Assembly (NCBI RefSeq): GCF_000189255.1
Contig: NZ_AEVS01000047.1
Location: 1-34,759, forward strand
Source: Vibrio brasiliensis LMG 20546
GTDB lineage: Bacteria; Pseudomonadota; Gammaproteobacteria; Enterobacterales; Vibrionaceae
Length of the DNA: 34,759 nt
Direction of reading: 5' to 3'
Made by a program: the position numbers and the translations under genes
The notes under the pieces: model-generated
Database searches by the model: none
What the model was told of the DNA's origin: nothing
The model's input: only the letters and a program-made list of their open reading frames with translations
In this document: in pieces, positions 18,517 through 27,805 of the stretch
Position numbering within the stretch: the stretch's first letter is position 1
Layout: each line of letters begins with the position of its first letter

Positions 18517-20001
18517 TTATGCTGTTTCAGTAACCGCTTGTGGTTTCTCTTCGTCAGCAAGGTCAGTCTCACCTTTACCTTTAGAAGTCTTAATCACGTA
18601 ACCTGCCGCAGCAAGCGCGAATAGAATACCTGAAATGGTTGAGATCTGGATTGGTAGACCGAAACCTAGCGTGCTGTTGTTCAGGATGAAAGTGACACAC
18701 ACAGTCGTCATAAACATCGCTGGAATAGTGGTAATCCAGTGTAGCTTGTTGTGACGAAGCAGGTAAGCCGACGCTGTCCAAAGCATCATTACAGCTGTTG
18801 ATTGGTTAGCGAAGCCGAAGTAGCGCCAGATGATGCCAAAGTCTACCTGAGTGAGTACGCCACCGATAATGAATAGTGGTACTGCCATTAGCAGGCGGTT
18901 GCGTAGGGTTTTCTGTTCCATGTTGAAGTATTCAGCAAGGATAAGGCGGCTAGAGCGGAATGCCGTATCACCAGAAGTGATAGGCAGGATAACCACACCA
19001 AGGAAAGCAATAACACCACCAAATACACCCAGTAGGCCGAATGAAGCGCTGTATACTACGTTACCTGGACCACCGTTCTTAACCGCTTCAGAAAGTGATT
19101 CCAGAGAGCCGAAGAATGATAGTGCGATAGCACACCAGATCAGAGCGATGATACCTTCACCGATCATTGCTCCATAGAACACGAAGCGGCCATTCTTTTC
19201 ATTTTCCATACAACGCGCCATTAGTGGTGACTGAGTCGCGTGGAAACCTGAAATTGCACCACATGCAATCGTGATGAATAGAGCAGGCCATAGTGGCATG
19301 TCGTTAGGGTTTAGGTTAGTCAGCATGTCGCTAACTTGGAAGTCACCCATTACTGTGTGTTCGCTTGAGAAGGCAACCGCTGTCATCAGGCCAACAGACA
19401 TGAAGATCAGTAGTGCGCCAAACAGTGGGTAGAAGCGACCAATGATTTTATCGACCGGAACAATCGTTGCGATGATGTAGTAAGCGAAAATGGCAACAAC
19501 CATAGTTGTCATGCTAACGTTCAGGCTAGTCTGATCATTAATCAGGTTAGTGATCATTCCTGCTGGAGCCGAAACGAATACTACGCCTACAAGAAGCAAC
19601 AGAACAATGGCAAAGATGTTCATAAAGTGTTTTGCGCCATTGCCCAGGTAGCGACCTGTGATGGTTGGAACTGAAGCGCCACCGTTACGTACTGAAAGCA
19701 TACCTGAGAAGTAGTCATGTACAGCACCAGCAAAGATACAGCCGATAACGATCCATAGCATTGCTGCCGGGCCGTAAAGAGCACCCATAATCGGACCAAA
19801 GATTGGACCTACGCCAGCAATATTAAGTAGTTGAACCAGGTAAACTTTCTTAGTCGACATTGGTACGTAATCGACACCATCTTGCTTGGTATGCGCAGGT
19901 GTTTGACGTTTTTCGTTAATACCAAAGATTTTCTCGACGAAAGCTCCGTAAAGAAAGTAGCCACCTATCAGGGCAGCAACACAGGTTAGAAACCACAACA
20001 T
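18517..20001 (-). CDS. btsU: CstA-family transporter, likely pyruvate uptake permease BtsU
   Basis: A 494-residue polytopic membrane protein of the carbon-starvation CstA family, shorter than E. coli CstA or BtsT (about 700). It has the family blocks GVGPIFGPIMGALYGP, AGAVHDYFSGMLSVRNGG, FHATQSPLMARC and GDTAFRSSRL; the charged tail (KGKGETDLADEEK) is cytosolic-looking. CstA proteins import pyruvate or peptides. In V. campbellii a CstA-type pyruvate importer named BtsU is controlled by BtsS/BtsR, as I recall; the BtsR-like sites upstream and the btsR-btsS pair at 24063 support that identity here. AGGAA on the minus strand (20014-20010) supports the start. A 265-base hairpin-rich element lies just upstream. 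Confidence 0.82.
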   Translation of the reverse strand: MLWFLTCVAALIGGYFLYGAFVEKIFGINEKRQTPAHTKQDGVDYVPMSTKKVYLVQLLNIAGVGPIFGPIMGALYGPAAMLWIVIGCIFAGAVHDYFSGMLSVRNGGASVPTITGRYLGNGAKHFMNIFAIVLLLLVGVVFVSAPAGMITNLINDQTSLNVSMTTMVVAIFAYYIIATIVPVDKIIGRFYPLFGALLIFMSVGLMTAVAFSSEHTVMGDFQVSDMLTNLNPNDMPLWPALFITIACGAISGFHATQSPLMARCMENEKNGRFVFYGAMIGEGIIALIWCAIALSFFGSLESLSEAVKNGGPGNVVYSASFGLLGVFGGVIAFLGVVILPITSGDTAFRSSRLILAEYFNMEQKTLRNRLLMAVPLFIIGGVLTQVDFGIIWRYFGFANQSTAVMMLWTASAYLLRHNKLHWITTIPAMFMTTVCVTFILNNSTLGFGLPIQISTISGILFALAAAGYVIKTSKGKGETDLADEEKPQAVTETA

Positions 20002-20027
20002 AGCACTTGTTCCTTAGTGAAATTAAA

Positions 20028-20296
20028 TAGGGTCTGTTGACCTTTTGAGCTGATTTTTGCAGCAGTTTGTGGGTTCTTTATTCAAGGCAGAGGCTTTGAA
20101 ATGTATTGCTCTACCTGATAAAGCCTATAACGCAGAAGAAAGGAGCCACAAACGCTGCCCAAAGGGTTCGGCTGAAAGCGCTTTACTCTTTGTTGAGAGG
20201 TATCTTGCTTAGGATGACTAGGCTACGAACCTCTCGCCGCGACTAAAGCGCTTTCATCACGAACAAAATTTAACCGCAAAAGATCAACAGACCCTA
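20028..20296. mobile_element. MITE-like element with terminal inverted repeats and nested hairpins
   Basis: The ends are inverted copies: TAGGGTCTGTTGA at 20028-20040 and its exact complement at 20284-20296. The match extends to 20 bases (20028-20047 / 20277-20296) with one mismatch. A TA lies at each outer edge, fitting a TA target duplication, so the element proper is 20030-20294 (265 bases). Inside are two arms. Arm 1 pairs GCAGC and TTTGTGG (20059-20072) with CCACAAA and GCTGC (20146-20158), with an inner AGGCTTT/AAAGCCT pair. Arm 2 pairs TGAAAGCGCTTTA (20173-20185) with its exact complement (20244-20256), with GAGAGGT/ACCTCTC inside. It has no gene. It looks like a non-autonomous transposable repeat; the parent family is not identified. 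Confidence 0.72.
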
Positions 20297-20349
20297 AGCT
20301 CACCATGCATACTAAGTGTTTCCCCTGCAATCATCAGTCGCTTCTTCAG

Positions 20350-20437
20350 TGAGTGGTCGTATAGCAAAATGAGTGGTTTGCTCAGCGACTAAGTGGTTTT
20401 TTCAATCCGTGAGTGGCAATTGTTGAAGTTTAGTGGT
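20350..20437 (-). promoter_or_regulatory. Five phased BtsR-type operator repeats upstream of btsU
   Basis: AGTGG occurs at 20352, 20372, 20392, 20412 and 20432, exactly 20 bases apart. On the minus strand the eight-base units read ACCACTCA, ACCACTCA, ACCACTTA, GCCACTCA and ACCACTAA, starting nearest btsU. The E. coli BtsR (YehT) site is, as I recall, a direct repeat of ACC(G/A)CT(C/T)A with a 13-base spacer; three units match it fully and two at seven of eight. Here the spacer is 12. A possible -10 box, TAGTAT, lies at 20314-20309 on the minus strand with a poor -35, as expected of an activated promoter. The last repeat ends 36 bases before the divergent lipoprotein gene. Confidence 0.72.
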
Positions 20438-20473
20438 TTGATTAGTAGTAGAAGATAAAGACAAGGAAAAACA

Positions 20474-20815
20474 ATGAGAAAGATAATTGTCATGGCTATG
20501 TTGTCCGTTTTGGCTGCGTGTGCGAGCAGCCCAGAGCAACTCGCTAAACAGGGAGACTGGTATCAGATTGGTTATCAGGATGGTGTCAGCGGTCACACTC
20601 AGCGTTCATATAAAGAGTTGACCAACTTAGGTGCAGTGAAACAGGCTGATTACGAACTGGGTTATACCGAAGGTGTCTCTGAATATTGTAATCCAGATTT
20701 TGCCTACCAAATTGGTTTGTCAGGTCAGTATTACGAAGGTGTATGTGAAGGTACCGAAGGGGCACAAAAATTTCGCATGGAGTGGCAGCGCGGCTGGAGC
20801 GAACATCAGAACTAA
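20474..20815 (+). CDS. DUF2799 family lipoprotein
   Basis: A 113-residue predicted lipoprotein: a short basic N-terminus, a hydrophobic stretch and the lipobox LAAC with Cys16 as the lipidation site. Ser at the next-but-one position suggests outer-membrane sorting. The mature part has repeated tyrosine-glycine patterns (YQIGYQDGVSG, YELGYTEGVSEYC, YQIGLSGQYYEGVC) typical of DUF2799. Function is unknown. The ATG follows AAGGA. It diverges from btsU, and the phased operator repeats end just upstream, so shared control is possible but not shown. Confidence 0.88.
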   Translation: MRKIIVMAMLSVLAACASSPEQLAKQGDWYQIGYQDGVSGHTQRSYKELTNLGAVKQADYELGYTEGVSEYCNPDFAYQIGLSGQYYEGVCEGTEGAQKFRMEWQRGWSEHQN

Positions 20816-20839
20816 CCCTGCTGCAGTAAGAGATGCTTA

Positions 20840-20865
20840 GGGGGAGCAGAACGATTCGCTCCCCC
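20840..20865. other. GC-rich hairpin between convergent genes
   Basis: Stem GGGGGAGC / GCTCCCCC with a ten-base loop, between the DUF2799 gene and murQ. Neither strand has a T tract after it. It may still block read-through or stabilise the 3' ends of both mRNAs. Confidence 0.5.
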
Positions 20866-20878
20866 GCTAACTTCTCAG

Positions 20879-22929
<2,051 letters not shown>

Positions 22930-23028
22930 GCTCAATTTTCGCTAACAGTGAGGTTTATCCATTGTAAACCGAGAATAATCCTAATAACCTCGGTAGCATA
23001 GCGAAATTCGGCTAGATGTGGAGAAATT

Positions 23029-24015
23029 ATGGGACCGTTATGGGTCGATGTAGCTGGTTGTGAACTAACTGCAGAAGATAAAGAAATACTAGAGCACCCA
23101 ACCGTGGGTGGGGTGATTCTATTTTCACGAAACTACCATGATAGCGAGCAGCTACTGGCGCTTAACAAAGCCATTCGTCACGCTGCCAAACGACCATTCC
23201 TGATCGGCGTTGATCAAGAGGGTGGACGAGTACAGAGATTCAGGGAAGGCTTCTCCAGAATCCCGGCTGCACAGCGATATGCTCAGGTGCCTGACAGTGA
23301 AGCACTTGCCCAGCAAGGTGGCTGGTTGATGGCCGCAGAGTTGATCGCTCACGATATTGATCTCAGTTTTGCGCCTGTTTTAGATCAGGGCCATGAGTGT
23401 AAAGCGATTGGCGATCGTGCTTTTGGTGAAGACAAAGAGACTATCTTGCGTCATAGCCTCGCTTACATGAAAGGGATGAAAGCGGTCGGAATGGCGACAA
23501 CGGGTAAACACTTTCCGGGCCATGGTGGAGTGATTGCAGACTCACATTTAGAGACCCCGTTTGATAATCGCGATAATATTTTCGAGCAGGATATGTCGAT
23601 CTTTAAAGCGCAAATCGACGCTGGAGTCCTCGATGCCATGATGCCAGCTCATGTGGTTTTTCCCCACTATGATGACCAGCCTGCCAGTGGTTCTGAATAC
23701 TGGCTGAAACAGGTACTGCGTCAGCAGTTAGGCTTTAAGGGCATCGTCTTTTCCGATGACTTAAATATGGAAGGGGCTGCCATTATGGGCGGACCAGCGG
23801 AGCGTTCACATCAAGCCTTAGTCGCGGGTTGTGACATGTTGTTGTTGTGTAATAACCGTCAAGGACAGGTTGAAGTACTTGATAACCTGCCGATTATGGA
23901 AACTCCTGAAGCGACTAGCCTGCTTAAAAAGCAGAGCTTTACTCTGTCAGAGCTGCAACGCAGTGAAGAGTGGCGACAAGCCTCAGAAGCGATGAAGCGC
24001 ATTATCGAAGCCTAA
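23029..24015 (+). CDS. nagZ: Beta-N-acetylhexosaminidase NagZ
   Basis: Cytosolic family 3 glycoside hydrolase that removes GlcNAc from GlcNAc-anhydroMurNAc peptides during wall recycling. Its product pool also sets AmpR-type beta-lactamase induction in species that have it. The 328-residue protein is very close to V. cholerae Nag[31 protein letters not shown], the catalytic-loop [18 protein letters not shown] with its general-acid histidine, and [15 protein letters not shown] with the nucleophile near Asp243. GGAG precedes the ATG. It is a single-domain enzyme with no signal peptide, and is followed by a strong terminator. Confidence 0.97.
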   Translation: MGPLWVDVAGCELTAEDKEILEHPTVGGVILFSRNYHDSEQLLALNKAIRHAAKRPFLIGVDQEGGRVQRFREGFSRIPAAQRYAQVPDSEALAQQGGWLMAAELIAHDIDLSFAPVLDQGHECKAIGDRAFGEDKETILRHSLAYMKGMKAVGMATTGKHFPGHGGVIADSHLETPFDNRDNIFEQDMSIFKAQIDAGVLDAMMPAHVVFPHYDDQPASGSEYWLKQVLRQQLGFKGIVFSDDLNMEGAAIMGGPAERSHQALVAGCDMLLLCNNRQGQVEVLDNLPIMETPEATSLLKKQSFTLSELQRSEEWRQASEAMKRIIEA

Positions 24016-24020
24016 TGACT

Positions 24021-24046
24021 AAGAGCCGCAATAGCGGCTCTTTTTT
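24021..24046 (+). terminator. Intrinsic terminator after nagZ
   Basis: Stem AAGAGCCGC / GCGGCTCTT with loop AATA, ending in six T. Confidence 0.92.
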
Positions 24047-24062
24047 GTTGATAATTTCAGGC

Positions 24063-24782
24063 TCAATGAAAGCCGAGCATCTCTTTGAGGGTTTTCAGGT
24101 AACGTCGACTAACGGGGAGTGGGTGGTCACTGACGGTGATGATCTCAGCCAGTCCATTTTCTAATAGTTTAATCTCTTTAATTGCGCTGATATTAACTAA
24201 GAACTGGCGATGGCAGCGAACGAGATTGGTTTTCTCTTCGAGTATTTTCAATGTTAGTTGCGACGTCGCTTTCTGTTCATGGGTTTGGACATGAACACCG
24301 CTGATATCACTGTAAGCAAACTCAACATCCTTGGTTGGAATGATAACGATACGATTCAGACCAATACAAGGCACCTGATCTAAGCAGGGAGGAGTGATAG
24401 CTGCGACCTGTTCCTTACTAATCTGTTGCGACTTGAGCAGTCGGTTTACCGTTTTTTCGAGCCTCTGGATATCGACCGGTTTAAGAAGATAATCGAACGC
24501 ATTATCTTCAAATGCCTGAACAGCAAACTCATCATAGGCAGTGACGAAAACCACTTTCGGCATCGTTTCTGGATCAAGCATCGCCAAAAGTTCAATACCG
24601 GTAATTTGCGGCATTTGAATATCAAGAAATACCACGTCAGGCTTGAGTTGATTGATTTTCTTAAGTCCTTCTATGGCATTGCTGGCTTGTTCGATAACGT
24701 GTATATGCCCAGTTTCTTCTAATAACTCTGTGAGCTCTTCACGAGCAAAAAGTTCGTCATCTATGACTAATGCAGACAGCAT
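24063..24782 (-). CDS. btsR: LytTR-family response regulator BtsR (YehT type)
   Basis: Response regulator of the BtsS/BtsR pyruvate-sensing system. The 239-residue protein has a receiver domain (1-120) with acidic Asp8-Asp9 and the phospho-acceptor Asp54 in VVFLDIQMP, then TAYDEFAVQAF and the conserved Lys in YLLKPV. The C-terminal LytTR DNA-binding domain (about 140-239) contains LVRCHRQFLVNISAIKEI and LPVSRRYLKTLKE. LytTR proteins bind direct repeats on one face of DNA, which fits the phased repeats upstream of btsU at 20350-20437. It is nine bases downstream of btsS on the same strand, so they form an operon. E. coli BtsR is the closest protein I recognise. Confidence 0.92.
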   Translation of the reverse strand: MLSALVIDDELFAREELTELLEETGHIHVIEQASNAIEGLKKINQLKPDVVFLDIQMPQITGIELLAMLDPETMPKVVFVTAYDEFAVQAFEDNAFDYLLKPVDIQRLEKTVNRLLKSQQISKEQVAAITPPCLDQVPCIGLNRIVIIPTKDVEFAYSDISGVHVQTHEQKATSQLTLKILEEKTNLVRCHRQFLVNISAIKEIKLLENGLAEIITVSDHPLPVSRRYLKTLKEMLGFH

Positions 24783-24791
24783 AATGATCCC

Positions 24792-26381
24792 TTAGTGAGA
24801 GTGTTCGCTGGGAATGATAAAGCTCATTCTAGTAAGTTGTTCCGGTTCCACTTCAATTGTGAGAGCCGAAGCACGACCAAATTTATTAGTTAAACGTTTA
24901 TCGACTATCTCCATGCCTAAGCCTGCGTGGTCCTCCGCCGGCGGTGTGTAGCTTCCAGCATTGTCTTCAACAACAATCCTGAACCCTGACTCTTCCACCT
25001 GACTATAGATTCGAACCATACCGCCCGCTAATAGATTGGAGATACCGTGCTTGATGGCATTCTCTACCAGTGGTTGCAGGGTGAAGGTTGGTACTTTACG
25101 GCTGAGCAGGCTTTCCTCGATATCAATGGTGACTTCAAGGCGATCGGTAAAGCGAGCCTTTTCGATGGTCAGGTAAGCGTTGACGTGGGCGAGTTCTTCT
25201 TTGAGCGTCACCGTATCTATATCTTGCTTTAGGTTACTGCGGAAAAAGTGCGACAGATGCTGAATCAACTCTCTGGCTTTAGTTGGATCTCGACGAATAA
25301 CCGCACTAATGGTGTTGAGTGCGTTAAACAGAAAGTGCGGGTTGACCTGCGCATGCAAGAGCTTGATTTCAGCCTGCGAAAGTAGCGCTTGTTTCTGTTG
25401 ATAGTCGCCGAACAAGATTTGGCTAGAGAGAAGCTGAGCGATACCTTCAGCCATTGACATATTAATGGTCGAAAATAGCTTGCGTTTCGGTTCATACAAC
25501 TTGATGGTGCCAATCACCTTTTCACCGGCGCGAAGAGGAATAATCAGTGCAGATCCAAGCTTACAATCTGCTGAAAGGGAGCACTGATAAGGTTTTTCTT
25601 TGCCATCAAGGTAGATGATATCGTTTTGCTGAATTGCATCTAAGGTGCTTTGTGATGAAATTGGTGTGTCTGGCTTATGGTGATCATCACCAATCCCCAC
25701 AAAAGCGAGAATCTTTTCGTCATCAGTGATTGAGACCGCGCCTACATTGGTTTCTTCGTAGATTATGCGCGCGATTTTTTCTGCGTTTTGGGTATTAAAG
25801 CCTGAGGCTAAGATCCCCACTGAACGTTCAGCAATATTAAGTGCCCGGCGGGAGAAGGTCGCAGAGTACTCTTCAAAAATTGTTTTTCTATCGTGAAGAA
25901 TACTCATAAACAGAGCGGCACCAACGGAGTTGGCAATGATCATCGGAGCTGCAATAGCTGAAACCAGGCTATATGCCTGATCAAATGGTTTAGCAACGAT
26001 CAGAATGATCGCCATCTGCACTATTTCTGCTACGAGAGTGATCGCAAACACCACGCTCGGATTAAACAGCTGATCGGATTTCCCTTTACGTACAAGATAA
26101 ATATGTAGCAGGCCGCCAATCAAACCTTCTGCGGTGGTTGAAATTGCACAGGCCAGATCGGTAAACCCACCGAGTGAGTATCGATGTAAGCCACCAGTCA
26201 ATCCGACAAAGAAACCGACAACAGGACCGCCAAACAGGCCGCCCATCACTGCGCCTATTGCTCGTGTATTGGCAATGGCATCGTTAATCTGTAAACCAAA
26301 ATAGGTCCCCATAATACAAAACAGCGAAAACAGGACGTAGACACTCAGTTTATGGCTAAGCCGATTGGAGATGTTCAGCAA
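24792..26381 (-). CDS. btsS: LytS-type sensor histidine kinase BtsS, main reading frame (frameshifted at the N-terminus)
   Basis: Membrane sensor kinase for extracellular pyruvate. This frame encodes most of the 5TM-LYT sensor domain, a GAF domain (about 185-325), the kinase H-box in KLLHAQVNPHFLFNALNTI and the ATPase domain (FTLQPLVENAIKHG). The E. coli pyruvate-binding residues Arg72, Arg99, Cys110 and Ser113 are present as Arg40, Arg67, Cys78 and Ser81 of this frame (NTRAIGAV, GLHRYSLGG, LACAIS). The frame can only start at a weak TTG at 26381 with no ribosome site and lacks the first membrane helix. That helix is encoded just upstream in another frame (see 26356-26469). As read, the gene is broken or needs slippage. 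Confidence 0.88.
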   Translation of the reverse strand: MLNISNRLSHKLSVYVLFSLFCIMGTYFGLQINDAIANTRAIGAVMGGLFGGPVVGFFVGLTGGLHRYSLGGFTDLACAISTTAEGLIGGLLHIYLVRKGKSDQLFNPSVVFAITLVAEIVQMAIILIVAKPFDQAYSLVSAIAAPMIIANSVGAALFMSILHDRKTIFEEYSATFSRRALNIAERSVGILASGFNTQNAEKIARIIYEETNVGAVSITDDEKILAFVGIGDDHHKPDTPISSQSTLDAIQQNDIIYLDGKEKPYQCSLSADCKLGSALIIPLRAGEKVIGTIKLYEPKRKLFSTINMSMAEGIAQLLSSQILFGDYQQKQALLSQAEIKLLHAQVNPHFLFNALNTISAVIRRDPTKARELIQHLSHFFRSNLKQDIDTVTLKEELAHVNAYLTIEKARFTDRLEVTIDIEESLLSRKVPTFTLQPLVENAIKHGISNLLAGGMVRIYSQVEESGFRIVVEDNAGSYTPPAEDHAGLGMEIVDKRLTNKFGRASALTIEVEPEQLTRMSFIIPSEHSH

Positions 26382-26469
26382 CGGCAGAAAAAATGGGCGT
26401 TTTACTTAGCATGTAAGCCAATACTAAGTAGACACACATCTGCTGTAAGAGAGAAAGAATCAGATCCAT
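26356..26469 (-). pseudogene. btsS: Out-of-frame N-terminal segment of btsS
   Basis: From the ATG at 26469 the minus strand encodes MDLILSLLQQMCVYLVLAYM, then LSKTPIF, before diverging and stopping at 26356. This matches the start of E. coli BtsS (QQMCVFLVIAWLMSKTPLF) as I recall it. The frame is lost at a run of six T on the minus strand (A at 26388-26393). Deleting one T gives SKTPIFLPLLNISNRLSHKL, which joins the main frame and restores a protein of about 558 residues, near the E. coli 561. The cause may be a real mutation, a slippage switch or a sequencing error. Confidence 0.8.
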
Positions 26470-26572
26470 AGCAATAAAATCAGATGGGGTTTAGCCTCTA
26501 TTTTAGAGAACAAACTGTCGAGAAAACATGCTTATCTCATATTTCGTTAATAAAGCATGCTAAAAGGAGTGG

Positions 26573-26590
26573 TGTAAAATTAAATTTACA
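26573..26590. promoter_or_regulatory. Strong TyrR box upstream of aroF
   Basis: TGTAAAATTAAATTTACA is a perfect TGTAAA-N6-TTTACA TyrR box. With the adjacent box at 26595-26612 it forms the strong-plus-weak pair known from aroF-tyrA of E. coli. A possible promoter (TTGCAA at 26615-26620, TATTTT at 26637-26642) would place the pair just upstream of the -35. Confidence 0.85.
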
Positions 26591-26594
26591 ATGG

Positions 26595-26612
26595 TGTTTT
26601 TTTAAGTTTACA
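26595..26612. promoter_or_regulatory. Second TyrR box upstream of aroF
   Basis: TGTTTTTTTAAGTTTACA keeps the essential G-N14-C and one perfect half-site. It lies 22 bases centre to centre from the strong box, i.e. on the same DNA face. Confidence 0.7.
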
Positions 26613-26680
26613 TATTGCAATCTTATTTCAGCCTGTTATTTTATGGTTATTCCAGCCCAATAGATACGGAATAATCTGGG

Positions 26681-26698
26681 TGTAAAAAATAATATACA
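26681..26698. promoter_or_regulatory. Third, weak TyrR box near the aroF start
   Basis: TGTAAAAAATAATATACA has one perfect half-site and one with a single mismatch, and ends ten bases before the aroF ATG. It lies downstream of the likely promoter, so it could act as a roadblock or looping partner for the upstream pair. Confidence 0.6.
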
Positions 26699-26708
26699 GG
26701 TCGAAGTT

Positions 26709-27782
26709 ATGCAGAAAAGTGAATTGAGCAATATTAACATTAGTGATGAACAGGTTCTGATTACCCCAGAAGAGCTAAAGGCGAAACTGCCTCTTAGCGA
26801 TAATGCTCGTCGTTTTATTCAGGAATCACGTCAAACTATTGCTGACATTATTCATAAGAAAGACCACCGTTTGCTTGTGGTATGTGGTCCATGTTCAATT
26901 CACGATATCGATGCTGCGAAGGAATACGCAAAGCGTCTAAAAGCACTCTCAGAGCAACTGAGTGATCAACTGTATATTGTTATGCGTGTTTACTTTGAAA
27001 AACCACGTACCACTGTTGGCTGGAAAGGTCTGATCAATGACCCGCATCTGGATGGTTCTTTCGATATTGAACATGGTCTGCATGTTGGCCGTGAGTTGCT
27101 TGTTGATCTGGCTGAAATGGAAATTCCATTAGCTACTGAAGCCCTTGATCCAATCAGCCCACAATACTTAGCCGATACCTTTAGCTGGGCAGCAATTGGT
27201 GCACGTACTACTGAATCACAAACTCACCGTGAAATGGCAAGTGGTCTCTCTATGCCGATCGGCTTTAAGAACGGTACTGATGGTAGTTTGGCGACGGCAA
27301 TCAATGCGATGCAGGCTGCGTCTTCAAGCCACCGTTTTATGGGTATAAACCGTGAAGGTCAAGTGGCACTATTGACGACACAAGGCAACCCTAATGGTCA
27401 TGTGATCTTACGTGGTGGTAAGCAGACAAACTACGATTCAGTGTCAGTCACTGAGTGTGAGCAGGATATGGCTAAGTTTGGTCTGGATGCATCACTGATG
27501 ATCGACTGTAGCCATGCTAACTCACGTAAAGATTTCCGCCGTCAGCCTTTGGTCGCTGAAGACGTGATTCATCAAATCCGCGAAGGCAACAAATCAATTA
27601 TTGGTCTGATGATTGAAAGTCATATTAATGAGGGCAACCAGTCGTCTGATATTCCGTTGAATGAAATGCAATATGGTGTTTCTATCACCGACGCCTGTAT
27701 CAATTGGGATACAACTGAGGCACTATTACGTCATGCACATGAAGAGCTAGTCCCTTTCCTAGAAGATCGCTTGAAAGGCTAA
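26709..27782 (+). CDS. aroF: 3-deoxy-7-phosphoheptulonate synthase AroF (tyrosine-sensitive type)
   Basis: First enzyme of the shikimate pathway: condenses phosphoenolpyruvate and erythrose-4-phosphate to DAHP. The 357-residue type I-alpha enzyme carries [52 protein letters not shown]-type and MIDCSHANS motifs. Its N-terminus ([20 protein letters not shown]) resembles E. coli AroF rather than AroG or AroH. It lies 23 bases upstream of tyrA, the E. coli aroF-tyrA order, and TyrR boxes precede it. Feedback by tyrosine is inferred from this. Confidence 0.94.
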   Translation: MQKSELSNINISDEQVLITPEELKAKLPLSDNARRFIQESRQTIADIIHKKDHRLLVVCGPCSIHDIDAAKEYAKRLKALSEQLSDQLYIVMRVYFEKPRTTVGWKGLINDPHLDGSFDIEHGLHVGRELLVDLAEMEIPLATEALDPISPQYLADTFSWAAIGARTTESQTHREMASGLSMPIGFKNGTDGSLATAINAMQAASSSHRFMGINREGQVALLTTQGNPNGHVILRGGKQTNYDSVSVTECEQDMAKFGLDASLMIDCSHANSRKDFRRQPLVAEDVIHQIREGNKSIIGLMIESHINEGNQSSDIPLNEMQYGVSITDACINWDTTEALLRHAHEELVPFLEDRLKG

Positions 27783-27805
27783 GTAAGAGAGCACAAGGAA
27801 CATCA

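Noticed and set aside
20350-20437. CRISPR-like array
   Set aside because: Repeats are only about eight conserved bases with 12-base spacers and there are no cas genes; phased operators explain them.
20840-20865. Intrinsic terminator between the DUF2799 gene and murQ
   Set aside because: Strong stem, but no T tract on either strand, so listed only as a hairpin.
26566-26573. Single BtsR-like unit upstream of btsS (ACCACTCC on the minus strand)
   Set aside because: One copy only, with a mismatch and overlapping the edge of the strong TyrR box; no phased partner, so autoregulation is not supported.
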